This document shows, in pieces, positions 52,604 to 61,231 of a DNA stretch of 64,000 nt; within the stretch, counting starts at the first letter, position 1, and the number at the start of each line of letters is the position of its first letter. Source of the DNA: Pseudarthrobacter sp. NIBRBAC000502770 (lineage in GTDB: Bacteria > Actinomycetota > Actinomycetes > Actinomycetales > Micrococcaceae); NCBI RefSeq assembly GCF_006517815.1, contig NZ_CP041198.1, forward strand, positions 4,278,001 to 4,342,000, in the 5' to 3' direction. The notes under the pieces were generated by a model. It was not told where the DNA came from. It did not search any database and worked only from the letters and a program-made list of their open reading frames with translations. The position numbers and the translations under genes were made by a program.

Positions 52604-53320
52604 TCAGGCGGAGACGAGGCCGGTTCGCTGCCGGACCGTGCGCTGCTCGATGTCCTTGATCCGTTCCGTGGCCTGCACCAGCCGCTGGACAAAGACGCCG
52701 GGCGTGGCGATGTGGTTCGGGTCCAGTTCGCCGGGCGCCACGATCACCTCGGCCTCGGCGACGGTCAGGATCCCGGCCGTGGCCACTACCGGATTGAAGT
52801 TCCGGGCCGTGAAGCGGTAGGTCAGGTTGCCGTCCGTGTCCGCGGTGTGGGCGTGGACCAGGGCGACGTCGGCAACGATGGCGCGCTCGCGGACGTACGT
52901 TTCGCCGTCGAACACCTCGTGCGGCTTGCCCTCGGCCACCAGGGTGCCGACACCTGTCTTGGTGTAGAAGGCCGGGATTCCGGCGCCGCCGGCGCGGAGG
53001 CGCTCGGCCAGGGTGCCCTGCGGGGTGAACTCGACCTCCAGCTTGCCTGCGAGGTACTGCTCGGCGAACAGCTTGTTCTCGCCCACGTAGGAGGCGACCA
53101 CCTTGCGGACCTGGCCCGCTTCGATAAGGATGCCGAGTCCTTTGCCGTCCACGCCCATGTTGTTGGAGACCACCGTGAGGTCACGGACGCCGGAGTCGCG
53201 GACGGCCTCGATCAGGTCGGCCGGGATGCCGCTCAAGCCAAACCCGCCGACGGCGAGGGTGATGCCGTCCTGCAGTGCCCCCTCCAGGGCGGTGGCGGCA
53301 GAAGCCTGGAGTTTCTTCAT
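52604..53320 (-). CDS. scoA: 3-oxoacid CoA-transferase subunit A
   Basis: Protein of 238 aa from ATG 53320 (MKKLQASAATALEGALQDGI) with GAGGAGACGAC in front; the longer frame from 53350 would overlap the operator. TLAVGGFGLSGIPADLIEAV is the glycine-rich CoA-binding block. VVSNNMGVDGKGLGILIEAG and YVGENKLFAEQYLAGKLEVE follow. First gene of the operon, divergent from the IclR regulator. Confidence 0.95.
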   Translation of the reverse strand: MKKLQASAATALEGALQDGITLAVGGFGLSGIPADLIEAVRDSGVRDLTVVSNNMGVDGKGLGILIEAGQVRKVVASYVGENKLFAEQYLAGKLEVEFTPQGTLAERLRAGGAGIPAFYTKTGVGTLVAEGKPHEVFDGETYVRERAIVADVALVHAHTADTDGNLTYRFTARNFNPVVATAGILTVAEAEVIVAPGELDPNHIATPGVFVQRLVQATERIKDIEQRTVRQRTGLVSA

Positions 53321-53344
53321 GTCGTCTCCTCGTTGAGCGCAGTA

Positions 53345-53359
53345 GTCCACTTTGTGGAC
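53345..53359. promoter_or_regulatory. IclR-type operator proximal to scoA
   Basis: GTCCAC-TTT-GTGGAC is a perfect 6-3-6 inverted repeat, 25 bp upstream of the scoA start. The same motif recurs, with two changes in the left arm, at 53455-53469 near the regulator start. Confidence 0.72.
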
Positions 53360-53454
53360 GGTTGGGATCTGAGTTTGGAGACTACGGCCGTCGGGGAGAA
53401 CGTGTCAAGAATCACTGGAAAATGCCCTACAGTATGGACAGCAGGGCTAAAACA

Positions 53455-53469
53455 ATCCATATTGTGGAC
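53455..53469. promoter_or_regulatory. IclR-type operator proximal to the regulator gene
   Basis: ATCCAT-ATT-GTGGAC keeps the right arm and most of the left arm of the scoA-proximal operator. It ends 11 bp before the regulator ATG, so binding would block its translation region or promoter (autoregulation). GTATGGAC near 53432 may be a half-site between the two. Confidence 0.62.
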
Positions 53470-53480
53470 AAGGGGACGTG

Positions 53481-54278
53481 ATGGCATCAACGCCGGTGCA
53501 GGGCGCGCAGGTGGTGGCACGGATCGCGGGACTGCTGCGGCTGGTGGGCCGCAGCGCCGAGGGGATGCCGCTCGCGGTCCTCGTCCGGGAATCAGGCCTT
53601 ACCCGGCCAACCGTCCACCGGCTCCTGGCGTCGCTCGCCGCGGAAGGCCTGCTGGACCACGATTCCGTCACTGGCAACTGGGTCCTGGGCCCGGAAATCC
53701 TGCTCATGGGATCGGTGGCATCGGCCCGGTTCCCCATGGAGGACATCGCCCGGCCCAGCCTGCGCAGGCTTGCCCAGGCCACGGGGGAGAGTGCCTTCTT
53801 CTCCATCCGCCGCGGCAATGAGACGGTGTGCCTGTTGCGTGAGGAGGGTACCTTCCCCGTCAGGTCCTTTGTCCTGCACGAAGGAGTTCGTTTCCCGTTG
53901 GGCGTCGCGTCGGCCGGGACAGCCATCCTGGCCTTCCTGCCCACGGATGAGCAGGAGGAGCTGCTGGGCCGGTGGCCGGAGCACGCCGGCGCCTTCGCGG
54001 CGAACCATACGGTCGATCTTGTCCGGAAGAACCTGGCCCGGACCAGGCTGGCCGGCTACTCGGTGAACCCGGGGCTGGTCCTGGAAGGTAGCTGGGGGAT
54101 GGGCGCTGCGGTCTTCGACAGGTCAGGGCGCCCCGCCTGGGCGTTGTCGCTGACGGGCATCGAACCACGGTTCAAGCCTGAACGGCAGGAGGAGCTGGGC
54201 GGACTGCTGATGGCGGAGGCACACCGGATCACGCAGCAGCTGGGCGGGGGAGCGGACGGCGGACGGCGCACCCGCTGA
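53481..54278 (+). CDS. IclR-family regulator of the acetoacetate operon
   Basis: Protein of 265 aa from ATG 53481 (a GTG three bases earlier is possible). Winged HTH at about 12-75: AQVVARIAGLLRLVGRSAEG, then LVRESGLTRPTVHRLLASLA. The effector domain has SAFFSIRRGNETVCLLREEG and FPLGVASAGTAILAFLP. Divergent from scoA-atoE-scoB-thiolase, with two matching dyads in the shared promoter, so control of that operon and of itself is likely. Effector possibly acetoacetate or a related ketone body (inference). Confidence 0.92.
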   Translation: MASTPVQGAQVVARIAGLLRLVGRSAEGMPLAVLVRESGLTRPTVHRLLASLAAEGLLDHDSVTGNWVLGPEILLMGSVASARFPMEDIARPSLRRLAQATGESAFFSIRRGNETVCLLREEGTFPVRSFVLHEGVRFPLGVASAGTAILAFLPTDEQEELLGRWPEHAGAFAANHTVDLVRKNLARTRLAGYSVNPGLVLEGSWGMGAAVFDRSGRPAWALSLTGIEPRFKPERQEELGGLLMAEAHRITQQLGGGADGGRRTR

Positions 54279-54303
54279 GTCTCCCCGGCTTTGTCCGTGC
54301 ACG

Positions 54304-54343
54304 ACGACGGCGGGCTGCGCTTTTTGGCGCGGCCCGCCGTCGT
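54304..54343. terminator. Hairpin between the convergent IclR and nadE genes
   Basis: ACGACGGCGGGC pairs with GCCCGCCGTCGT; an inner GCGC/GCGC pair closes a TTTTT-containing loop. Perfect 12-bp outer stem. It lies 26 bp after the IclR stop and about 40 bp before the nadE end. T-tracts outside the stem are weak. Confidence 0.6.
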
Positions 54344-54381
54344 ACTCTCCGAAGGTGGGGAAAATCAGCAGGGGGCGGGGG

Positions 54382-55236
54382 CTACAGCCCGGCGCGGGGC
54401 TCCACGGGACCTTCGCCCTTCCACCATGTGTCAAAAATGGTCACCGGCACGGTCCGCTTGTGGCGGGTCCGGAGGTACTTCTGCTCGATGGATTCGGCCA
54501 CCGCGTCCGGGACCTGGCGGCCTTCGAGGTAGTCATCAATCTGGTCGTAGCTGATGCCCAGCTCGTCCTCATCCGTGCGGCCCGGCCGGTCATCCAGCAG
54601 GTCTGCGGTGGGCACCTTCTCCCACACGCGTGCCGGTGCACCCAGTTCAGCCAGGAGGGCCCGGTTCTGCCGCTTGTTCAGGCCGAACAGGGGCAGGATG
54701 TCCGCGCCGCCGTCGCCGTACTTGGTGAAGAAGCCCGTGACCGACTCCGCGCCGTGGTCGGTGCCAATCACCAGGTAGTTGAACTCCCCGGCCAGCGCAT
54801 ATTGGGCGATCATCCGGGTGCGTGCCTTGGTGTTTCCCTTGTGGAAGTCGGAGATTTCCGAGCCTACGGTCTTCTCGAACTCGTCCTCAAAGCCGTCCAC
54901 CGCTGCCGAAATGTTGAACGTCCATTCCGTCTTGGCCTTGATGAAGTCCAGGGCTGCCTGGGCGTCCTCCTCGTCGTGCTGCACGCCGTAGGGGAGGCGG
55001 ACCGCAACGAAGTTGGCTTCCACGCCCTCGGCTCCAAGCTCATCAACCGCCAGCTGGGCAAGCCTTCCGGCGAGCGAGGAATCGAGGCCGCCGGAGATGC
55101 CCAGGACAAAGCCCTTGGTGTGGGTGGCCTTCAAGTATTCCTTGAGGAAAGTGACGCGTTTGCGCACCTCCCCTGCGGGATCGATCCGGGGCTGAACGCC
55201 CATTTCTTCAATGATCTTGGCCTGGAGTTCGCGCAT
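54382..55236 (-). CDS. nadE: Ammonia-dependent NAD+ synthetase
   Basis: Protein of 284 aa from ATG 55236 ([20 protein letters not shown]), which aligns in my memory with the E. coli NadE N-terminus (275 aa). ATP pyrophosphatase P-loop: [20 protein letters not shown]. Also [20 protein letters not shown] and [15 protein letters not shown]. It amidates nicotinate adenine dinucleotide with ammonia; no N-terminal glutaminase domain is present, so ammonia is the donor. Divergent from the FAD monooxygenase gene. Confidence 0.95.
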   Translation of the reverse strand: MRELQAKIIEEMGVQPRIDPAGEVRKRVTFLKEYLKATHTKGFVLGISGGLDSSLAGRLAQLAVDELGAEGVEANFVAVRLPYGVQHDEEDAQAALDFIKAKTEWTFNISAAVDGFEDEFEKTVGSEISDFHKGNTKARTRMIAQYALAGEFNYLVIGTDHGAESVTGFFTKYGDGGADILPLFGLNKRQNRALLAELGAPARVWEKVPTADLLDDRPGRTDEDELGISYDQIDDYLEGRQVPDAVAESIEQKYLRTRHKRTVPVTIFDTWWKGEGPVEPRAGL

Positions 55237-55311
55237 GATGTCCAGCCTAGCCAGCGCTGTCAACAACCCTCAACTGTTCCGGCCGGCCCCTGCGCGGCGT
55301 AGCTTTATGGC

Positions 55312-57204
55312 ATGGAGCGCACGGGATGTGCCGTGGTGGGCGGTGGCCCGGCAGGAATGATGCTTGGCCTGCTGCTGGCACGGGCAGGAGTGCACGTGGC
55401 GGTCCTGGAAAAGCACCGGGATTTCCTGCGCGACTTCCGCGGCGACACCGTGCACGCGTCCACCATCCGGCTGATCGACGAACTGGGCCTGGGCGCCGGA
55501 TTCCGGGCACTGCCGCAAAGCCGGCTGAACAATGTCGCCGTCCCGGTTCCCGGTGCCGGGATGGTCACGCTGGCGGCTTTCGACTCCTTGAAACCCCCGT
55601 ACAACTATGTGGCCATGATGCCCCAATGGGACTTCCTGGATTTCCTCGCCTCGGCCGCCGTCGCCGAACCGACGTTCACCCTGCTCATGGAGACTGAAGC
55701 CACCGGCCTGGAGTTCGACGGCGGGCGCGTCACCGGGGTGCGCTATCGCTCCACCGGAGACGCCGCCGATGACGTTGAACGCGTGCTGCCTGCCGACGTT
55801 GTGGTGGCCGCCGACGGCCGGCATTCGGTGTTGCGCCAGGCTGCCGGAATGAGGGCCAAGGAGTACCCGGTGCCCTTCGATACCTGGTGGTTCAAAATTC
55901 CCCGCCACCCCGCGGAGCAGGGCGACGTTGCGGGCGTGGTGCCCTCGCTGGGAAACCGGGACGCCATGATTGCGCTCAACCGCACCGACTACTACCAAAT
56001 GGGCTACCTTGCGCCCAAGGGCTCGGACGCCAGGATCCGGGAAGGCGGCGTGGAACGGTTCCGCCAACGGGTGGCAGCACTCCGTCCCGACCTCGCCGAC
56101 CGTGTCGATTCGATCCGCAGCGTGTCGGACCTGCATTGGCTGGACGTCAGGCTGAACCGGCTGCGGCGCTGGTACAGGGACGGGTTCCTGTGCATTGGCG
56201 ATGCTGCGCACGCGATGTCGCCCGCGGGCGGTGTGGGCATCAACCTGGCGATCCAGGACGCCGTTGCGGCCGCGGAACGCCTGGCCCCGGACCTGCGCCA
56301 GGGGCACGTTCGGACCAGGACCCTTGCTGCGATCCAGCGCCGGCGCCGCATGCCCACGGTGGTGGTCCAAACCGTGCAGCGGATCATGCACCGTGTGGTG
56401 TTCGTTCCACTTTTCGCGGGGACCCTGTCCGGAGACATGCTGGCCGGCAGGGATGCCCGGCCCCTGTTTCCCGTCCATCGCGTCCTCTTGTTCATCCTGC
56501 GCCACAATCCTGTGGTGAAGCGCGTCCTGCCGAGGATGGTTGCCATCGGGCCCCGCCCGGAGCACGCCCCTGGCTTCGCCCGCCCGCTCACCGTCCCGCC
56601 ACCCACTAAACTTGGGGCCATGACTTCGCCCACTGACACTGCGGTAGACACCGCGGCTGCCCGCGCCCGACTGCTCGAACTGATCAAGGAACTCGCCGTG
56701 GTCCGCGGCAAGGTGATCCTCTCCAGCGGAGCCGAGGCCGATTACTACATCGACCTGCGCCGCATCACCCTGCACCATGAAGCGTCCAAGCTGGTGGGGC
56801 AGGTCATGCTGGCCCTGGCAGACGACGCCGGCATCGACTTCGAGTGCGCCGGAGGCCTCACCATGGGCGCCGACCCCGTGGGCACCGCGGTCATGCACGC
56901 GGCCGTCGACGCCGGCCGGACCGTGGACGCGTTCGTGGTCCGGAAGGCCCAGAAGTCCTACGGCATGGGCCGCCAGGTGGAGGGCCCCTCCGTTGAGGGC
57001 CGCAAAGTGCTGGTCCTGGAGGACACGTCCACCACTGGCGGTTCCGCACTGACCGCGGTGGAAGGCGTCCGGAAAGCGGGCGGCAACGTCGTGGCGGTGG
57101 CCGTGATCGTGGACCGCGACACCGGCGCCAAGGAGAAGATCGAAGCCGAAACCGGCGTCCCCTACCTGTTCGCGTTCGGCAAGGACGAACTGGGGCTGGC
57201 TTAG
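55312..57204 (+). CDS. FAD-dependent monooxygenase frame that runs in frame into pyrE
   Basis: One open frame of 630 codons. Residues 1-425 are a PHBH-type flavin monooxygenase: GCAVVGGGPAGMMLGLLLAR (FAD), VVVAADGRHSVLRQAAG (DG motif) and GFLCIGDAAHAMSPAGGVGI (GD motif). From residue 437 (MTSPTDTAVDT) the frame is a complete orotate phosphoribosyltransferase. There is no stop codon between the two modules; the linker is short and Pro-rich (RPLTVPPPTKLGA). Either a fused bifunctional protein is made, or the first stop codon has been lost and pyrE is also started internally at 56620. Substrate of the oxygenase unknown. Confidence 0.75.
   Translation: MERTGCAVVGGGPAGMMLGLLLARAGVHVAVLEKHRDFLRDFRGDTVHASTIRLIDELGLGAGFRALPQSRLNNVAVPVPGAGMVTLAAFDSLKPPYNYVAMMPQWDFLDFLASAAVAEPTFTLLMETEATGLEFDGGRVTGVRYRSTGDAADDVERVLPADVVVAADGRHSVLRQAAGMRAKEYPVPFDTWWFKIPRHPAEQGDVAGVVPSLGNRDAMIALNRTDYYQMGYLAPKGSDARIREGGVERFRQRVAALRPDLADRVDSIRSVSDLHWLDVRLNRLRRWYRDGFLCIGDAAHAMSPAGGVGINLAIQDAVAAAERLAPDLRQGHVRTRTLAAIQRRRRMPTVVVQTVQRIMHRVVFVPLFAGTLSGDMLAGRDARPLFPVHRVLLFILRHNPVVKRVLPRMVAIGPRPEHAPGFARPLTVPPPTKLGAMTSPTDTAVDTAAARARLLELIKELAVVRGKVILSSGAEADYYIDLRRITLHHEASKLVGQVMLALADDAGIDFECAGGLTMGADPVGTAVMHAAVDAGRTVDAFVVRKAQKSYGMGRQVEGPSVEGRKVLVLEDTSTTGGSALTAVEGVRKAGGNVVAVAVIVDRDTGAKEKIEAETGVPYLFAFGKDELGLA
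56620..57204 (+). CDS. pyrE: Orotate phosphoribosyltransferase (internal start or fused domain)
   Basis: From ATG 56620 the product is 194 aa, the normal PyrE length, with TTGGGG just upstream. Motifs: GKVILSSGAEADYYIDLRRI, ECAGGLTMGADPVGTAV, and the PRPP loop VLVLEDTSTTGGSALTAVEG. It makes OMP from orotate and PRPP in pyrimidine synthesis. It shares frame with the monooxygenase upstream, so it may be produced alone, as a C-terminal domain, or both. Its stop interlocks with that of the convergent flavin reductase (TTAG, 57201-57204). Confidence 0.92.
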   Translation: MTSPTDTAVDTAAARARLLELIKELAVVRGKVILSSGAEADYYIDLRRITLHHEASKLVGQVMLALADDAGIDFECAGGLTMGADPVGTAVMHAAVDAGRTVDAFVVRKAQKSYGMGRQVEGPSVEGRKVLVLEDTSTTGGSALTAVEGVRKAGGNVVAVAVIVDRDTGAKEKIEAETGVPYLFAFGKDELGLA

Positions 57205-57830
57205 CCCCGGAGGCCGGACGGGCCGCTGGTTTGGGCAGTGAGCTTCTGCTCCGCCCTCACGTTTTGGCCGAGATGGCTTCCTTTTCCAAAATAGTGGCGG
57301 AACGTATAGAACATGGGCTGCCAGGTTCGCACGTCCACCCGGGATGGATCGAGCGCCAGGTCATCGCGGACATGCACCTGCTGGACGCGCACCTGGACTG
57401 CGTGGAGGTCGTCCTCCAAGCACCACGAGTTGACCAGGGCCGCCTCGATGTGGACCGGGCATTGCGCAATGCGGTTGGGAGCGACCTCCACGCCAGGCAT
57501 CGGGTCCCATCCTGCCAAGGCCCACTTGTCGTGCGCCGTGCGGTAGTCGCCGGCCTTCACTGCCGGGACCGGTTCGCTGCCGGTGGTCATGGAAATCCGT
57601 TCAATTGCGGGTGCCATGGAGTCCTCCGGCAAATTGAGCACCACTTCCTTGGTGCGGATCAGGTTGCGGTAGCCCTGATGATGGGAGCTGAGGCCCAGGA
57701 CGTAGTGGTCCCCCAGCGACCAGGCAGAGGATATGGGCGTGATGTTGGTGGTGCCATCCGGGTTGCCGGTTGTCAGCAGGGCCACCAGGGAGCCGAAGTA
57801 GTGGACGCTGGGGGAGATGGTTGTGAACAT
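57201..57830 (-). CDS. Flavin reductase-like FMN-binding split-barrel protein
   Basis: Protein of 209 aa from ATG 57830 (MFTTISPSVHYFGSLVALLT); earlier Met codons in the frame would overlap the divergent regulator promoter. Family blocks: TNITPISSAWSLGDHYVLGL, SHHQGYRNLIRTKEVVLNLP, and CPVHIEAALVNSWCLEDDL. Such proteins bind FMN and reduce it or act on small substrates. The partner oxygenase could be any flavin enzyme; none is adjacent on this transcript. Divergent from an ArsR regulator. Confidence 0.85.
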   Translation of the reverse strand: MFTTISPSVHYFGSLVALLTTGNPDGTTNITPISSAWSLGDHYVLGLSSHHQGYRNLIRTKEVVLNLPEDSMAPAIERISMTTGSEPVPAVKAGDYRTAHDKWALAGWDPMPGVEVAPNRIAQCPVHIEAALVNSWCLEDDLHAVQVRVQQVHVRDDLALDPSRVDVRTWQPMFYTFRHYFGKGSHLGQNVRAEQKLTAQTSGPSGLRG

Positions 57831-57894
57831 GGGTCCATCGTTCCTGCCGGAAGGTTTGAGGACGGACAAACGATTCCCCGGGCAGGATGGATAC

Positions 57895-58608
57895 ATGACA
57901 GCGTATTGGGCGGAGGACCTTGCCATGATGGCCAAGGCCATGGGGGAACCGTCGCGGGCCCGGATCCTGGTCGCCCTCATGGATGCCCGCGCCTGGACAG
58001 CGACGGAACTTGCGGGCTGCGCGGGGATCAGCAAAGGCACAGCCACCACGCATTTGAACCACCTCGTTGATGTAGGCCTGCTGGACGAAGTGCGCCAGGG
58101 CCGGCACCGGTATGTGCGGCTGAAGAACCAAAGTGTTGCGGATGCAGTGGAAGCACTGGTCCGTCTCAGTCCTTCGTCGGGGCCGGAGTTTCCATCGACG
58201 TACCGCGGGCGCAGGCATCAGCATGAATTGCAGCACGCCCGAACCTGCTACCAGCATCTGGCCGGGGTATTGGGTGTCAACCTGTGTGTCCTGTGGCAGA
58301 GTGAGGGATTCGTCTCCTCCGGCTGGGAACTAACCTCGCAGGGTTTTGCCTGGGCGGAATCGATTGGCTTGCGCCTGCCGACCAAGCCGCCACGCCCGCT
58401 CGTGCGGCCTTGCCTTGACTGGACCGAGCGCTTAGACCATGCGGCCGGCTTGCTGCCGGATCTTTTCACCGGGCACGCACTGTCGTCCGGGTGGCTCAAG
58501 CGCGGATCGCATCCCCGCTCCGTTGTCCTGACCGAACTGGGAGCCGGGCAGCTTGCCGGCTTTGGACTGGCCGATGCGCTTGGAGCGGGCATCGGCGCTG
58601 ATTTATGA
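57895..58608 (+). CDS. ArsR-family winged-helix regulator
   Basis: Protein of 237 aa from ATG 57895 (MTAYWAEDLAMMAKAMGEPS). HTH: RARILVALMDARAWTATELA, then GISKGTATTHLNHLVDVGLL. A longer C-terminal domain (about 105-237), with several Cys, Trp and His, follows; ArsR proteins with such extensions sense ligands other than metals. No Cys pair of the classic ArsR metal site is seen. It is only 64 bp from the divergent flavin reductase gene, its likely target. Confidence 0.88.
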   Translation: MTAYWAEDLAMMAKAMGEPSRARILVALMDARAWTATELAGCAGISKGTATTHLNHLVDVGLLDEVRQGRHRYVRLKNQSVADAVEALVRLSPSSGPEFPSTYRGRRHQHELQHARTCYQHLAGVLGVNLCVLWQSEGFVSSGWELTSQGFAWAESIGLRLPTKPPRPLVRPCLDWTERLDHAAGLLPDLFTGHALSSGWLKRGSHPRSVVLTELGAGQLAGFGLADALGAGIGADL

Positions 58609-58648
58609 TGTGCGTTAACACTTTTCAGTTGCTTGGAGACCATGCATC

Positions 58649-59415
58649 TTGCTCCCCCCACAACAGCCTTTGAGCGCAACCGACCAGGTCCAGAACCTCA
58701 TCCTGGAAAGCGCTGATTTCGAGGACTTCCTTAATGAACTGGCTCGCTTCTCCGCGCACCAGATGGCAGGCGACGGCGACGATGCCCTGTGCGGCATCAC
58801 ACTGCTCCGCGACCGCAAGGCAGCCACCATTGGCTGGAGCAGCGAGACTGCGCGGGAAGTGGATGAAATCCAGTACTCCCTGGCCCAGGGTCCCTGCCTG
58901 ACCGCGGCAAAGGAAGAGCGCGAAGTCCACGTCCCCGACCTTTTGCAGGAGGACCGCTGGGGTCCGGACTACGCGTCTGCGGTTGCCTCCCACGGATTGC
59001 GCTCGGTGCTTTCCCTGCCGTTCAACCTGCAGGGGAGGCCAAGGCCGCACTGAACCTCTACTCCGACGCCCCGCACAAGTTTGACGGCCCCGCCGCGGAC
59101 AGGGCACGGGACTTCACCCGGGAGATCTCCGAAGCCCTGCGGCTCGCTGTCAGGTTCTCGCTGCACGCCGACAGTGCATCCAATCTCCGGGCCACGCTGG
59201 AATCGCGGACCATCATCGACATCGCCATCGGCATCGTCATGGCGCAGAACCGGTGCAGCCAGGAAGCCGCCGTCGAAATCCTTACCGAGGCGTCCAGCAA
59301 CAGCAATACCAAACTTCGGGACATCGCCAAGTCGCTGGTGGATTCGGTGGGCGGCTCCGGTGCGCGTACCCACTACCAGGAGCCCGGCAAAGTCAGCCAG
59401 GGTCCGCGGGCCTGA
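58649..59415 (+). pseudogene. GAF-ANTAR antitermination regulator interrupted by a frameshift
   Basis: A TTG start at 58649 (GGAG at 58635) gives a GAF domain up to about residue 128 (GDDALCGITLLRDRKAATIG, AQGPCLTAAKEEREVHVPDL, LRSVLSLPFNLQG). After the GGGG run at 59032-59035 the frame is lost. The next frame continues EAKAALNLYSDAPHKFDGPA and then the ANTAR domain (LESRTIIDIAIGIVMAQNRC), ending at 59415. One added base would restore a normal protein of about 255 aa. ANTAR proteins bind RNA hairpins to prevent termination. The lesion may be real or a homopolymer sequencing error. Confidence 0.87.
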
Positions 59416-59498
59416 GCGGCAGGTTGTGCCGTGGCCCCGGGGAGGGTTAGGCTTGCGGAGGTTGAGCCGTCGGCCATAGAACCTCTTTTGGAGTACCT

Positions 59499-60119
59499 AT
59501 GGACCGCGCGCTAGACGCACTCGTTAACCTCGATGTCCCGGCGGACATCGTCCGGATTGAAGTCCGGGGAGCCCTTCACCACGAATCCCGTGCTGAACTG
59601 GTCCACATCATCCGCCGTGTCCGGAGGATGGGCATCCGCTGCCGCATCTGCGTCGACCTCTCACAGGCGGAACTTGTCGAATCCTCCGCCCTGGCCGGGC
59701 TGCGCTGTGACCTGAACGCCATGGACACCAAGCTCCTGCTGGGCGTCCCGTCCGCCGGGGTGTCCCTTCAGCTCACGCCGGCGGCCCACGACTGGGCGCC
59801 AGGTGAAGCGTCCAGCCGGCGCCCGCTACTCATGGACGACGACGTCAGGGAGCTTTTTCCCGGCGGCGACTTCGCAGGCGAATTCCCCCAACTGCCGGTG
59901 ATGTGGATCGAAGAGCTGTACGGCCGTCCGCTGACCGAATACACAGACCAGGAACTCCTGCTCGCCAGCGACTCCGCCTTTGCCCTGCTGGACAACCCGG
60001 AGGCACCCGACGGCGCCGACCTGCTGGGCCGCTACAACGACATCGGGCTGGAAATCCTTCGCCGCCAGCAGGAACCGCAGGCACCCTTCCCGGCTACCGA
60101 AGGCCAGGCCGCCAGCTGA
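59499..60119 (+). CDS. STAS-like regulatory protein
   Basis: Protein of 206 aa. Residues about 1-95 look like a STAS/anti-sigma-antagonist fold: DIVRIEVRGALHHESRAELV, RCRICVDLSQAELVESSALA, then LAGLRCDL. The usual phosphorylatable Ser/Thr region would be near SSALAG. The second half is acidic and unrelated to known domains (EFPQLPVMWIEELYGRPLTE, DSAFALLDNPEAPDG). It follows the GAF-ANTAR gene by 83 bp; such pairs suggest a stress-signalling module. No partner kinase is nearby. Confidence 0.65.
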   Translation: MDRALDALVNLDVPADIVRIEVRGALHHESRAELVHIIRRVRRMGIRCRICVDLSQAELVESSALAGLRCDLNAMDTKLLLGVPSAGVSLQLTPAAHDWAPGEASSRRPLLMDDDVRELFPGGDFAGEFPQLPVMWIEELYGRPLTEYTDQELLLASDSAFALLDNPEAPDGADLLGRYNDIGLEILRRQQEPQAPFPATEGQAAS

Positions 60120-60188
60120 CCCCGGCGTCACCGAACGTTTACACGCGTTCATTGCGGTGCCGCGTTTGGCTGGGCTTACGGTAGGACT

Positions 60189-61229
60189 GTGCCGTATGAG
60201 GGGGAGGTCCATCCGCAGAGCCGGCGTGGGGTCTCCGACGCCCGGCTGCTGGCCGAAGCCGCTGCCCTAAAACGCTTCTCACGGCGTTCATTCCTTGCCG
60301 GGGCCGGCGCGTCCGGACTGCTGGCCGCCGACATGCTGGTGACCCGTGAGGTGCAGTCTCAGCGCCGGACCACCCGGATCCTGGCCGTTGCCGATGACTT
60401 CGCCGACGCCTATTACCCGGACGCCTGCTGGTTCCTGTTCCCCGGGTACAAAACCAGCTGGGAAGAGGCGCAATGGATCCTGAACGCGCTCCGGGGGGCC
60501 CTGAACAAGCGTGCCCGGCTCGCCGCCGTCGGATATTCCAACCTGGGCCTCGACGTCACCGAAGTCGTCCGCGCGATTGCTGAGTACGTCGCGGTGGAAA
60601 AGATCACCAAACTGTTCTTCTACGGCCACAGCTTCGGCGGCATGCTGGCCACCCAGGTGGCCGCCCGGCTCCTTGCCGTGGCAGGCATCCAGGTGCAGTT
60701 CATCCTCCTGGACTCCAGCCCGAACAGCGCCCACGACGTCCTGGACCAAAGCTGGTTCGACGGCGTGGTGTTCCTCTACGAGAGCGGCGTCAGGTTTCCC
60801 TCGACCCTCCGCGGCGGGTATGAACTGGGGGAGCGGATCATCCACAAGGACGAACGGAGCTGGCGGCAGATCCTTAACCAGACACTGGAGCAGCTCTCAC
60901 CGATCGCCCCGTCCAACGTGCTGGTCCAGACGGAGTCCGCCTACATCTACCACTTCGAAGGAAGGCAGTTCGCCGGGCAGCTCGGCACCGCCAAAATGGC
61001 CTACCTGGGCAACCCGAAGGACGCCACCGTGGACTACGAGACGGCGTCCGAAACCTGGGCCGTGGTGTACAAGGACAACATGGTCTCAAGCAACCTCCAG
61101 ACCACCGGGGCGGTACCCGCCCACGCCAGCCCGGGCTGGAACCCGCAGGTCTACCGGCCCCTGGTCACGGGACTCCTGGACGAGTACTTCCCGCTGCCCC
61201 GGGGCGGATCCAGGGTCAGCATCTTCTAG
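60189..61229 (+). CDS. Exported alpha/beta hydrolase (Tat-type signal)
   Basis: Protein of 346 aa from GTG 60189. The N-terminus carries RFSRRSFLAGAGASGLLAAD, a twin-arginine motif and hydrophobic core, at about residues 29-48, so export by Tat (or anchoring) is likely. Alpha/beta-hydrolase nucleophile elbow: KLFFYGHSFGGMLATQVAA (Ser of G-H-S-F-G). FILLDSSPNSAHDVL follows. Substrate unknown. It ends 2 bp from the convergent HAD phosphatase gene. Confidence 0.78.
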   Translation: MPYEGEVHPQSRRGVSDARLLAEAAALKRFSRRSFLAGAGASGLLAADMLVTREVQSQRRTTRILAVADDFADAYYPDACWFLFPGYKTSWEEAQWILNALRGALNKRARLAAVGYSNLGLDVTEVVRAIAEYVAVEKITKLFFYGHSFGGMLATQVAARLLAVAGIQVQFILLDSSPNSAHDVLDQSWFDGVVFLYESGVRFPSTLRGGYELGERIIHKDERSWRQILNQTLEQLSPIAPSNVLVQTESAYIYHFEGRQFAGQLGTAKMAYLGNPKDATVDYETASETWAVVYKDNMVSSNLQTTGAVPAHASPGWNPQVYRPLVTGLLDEYFPLPRGGSRVSIF

Positions 61230-61231
61230 TC

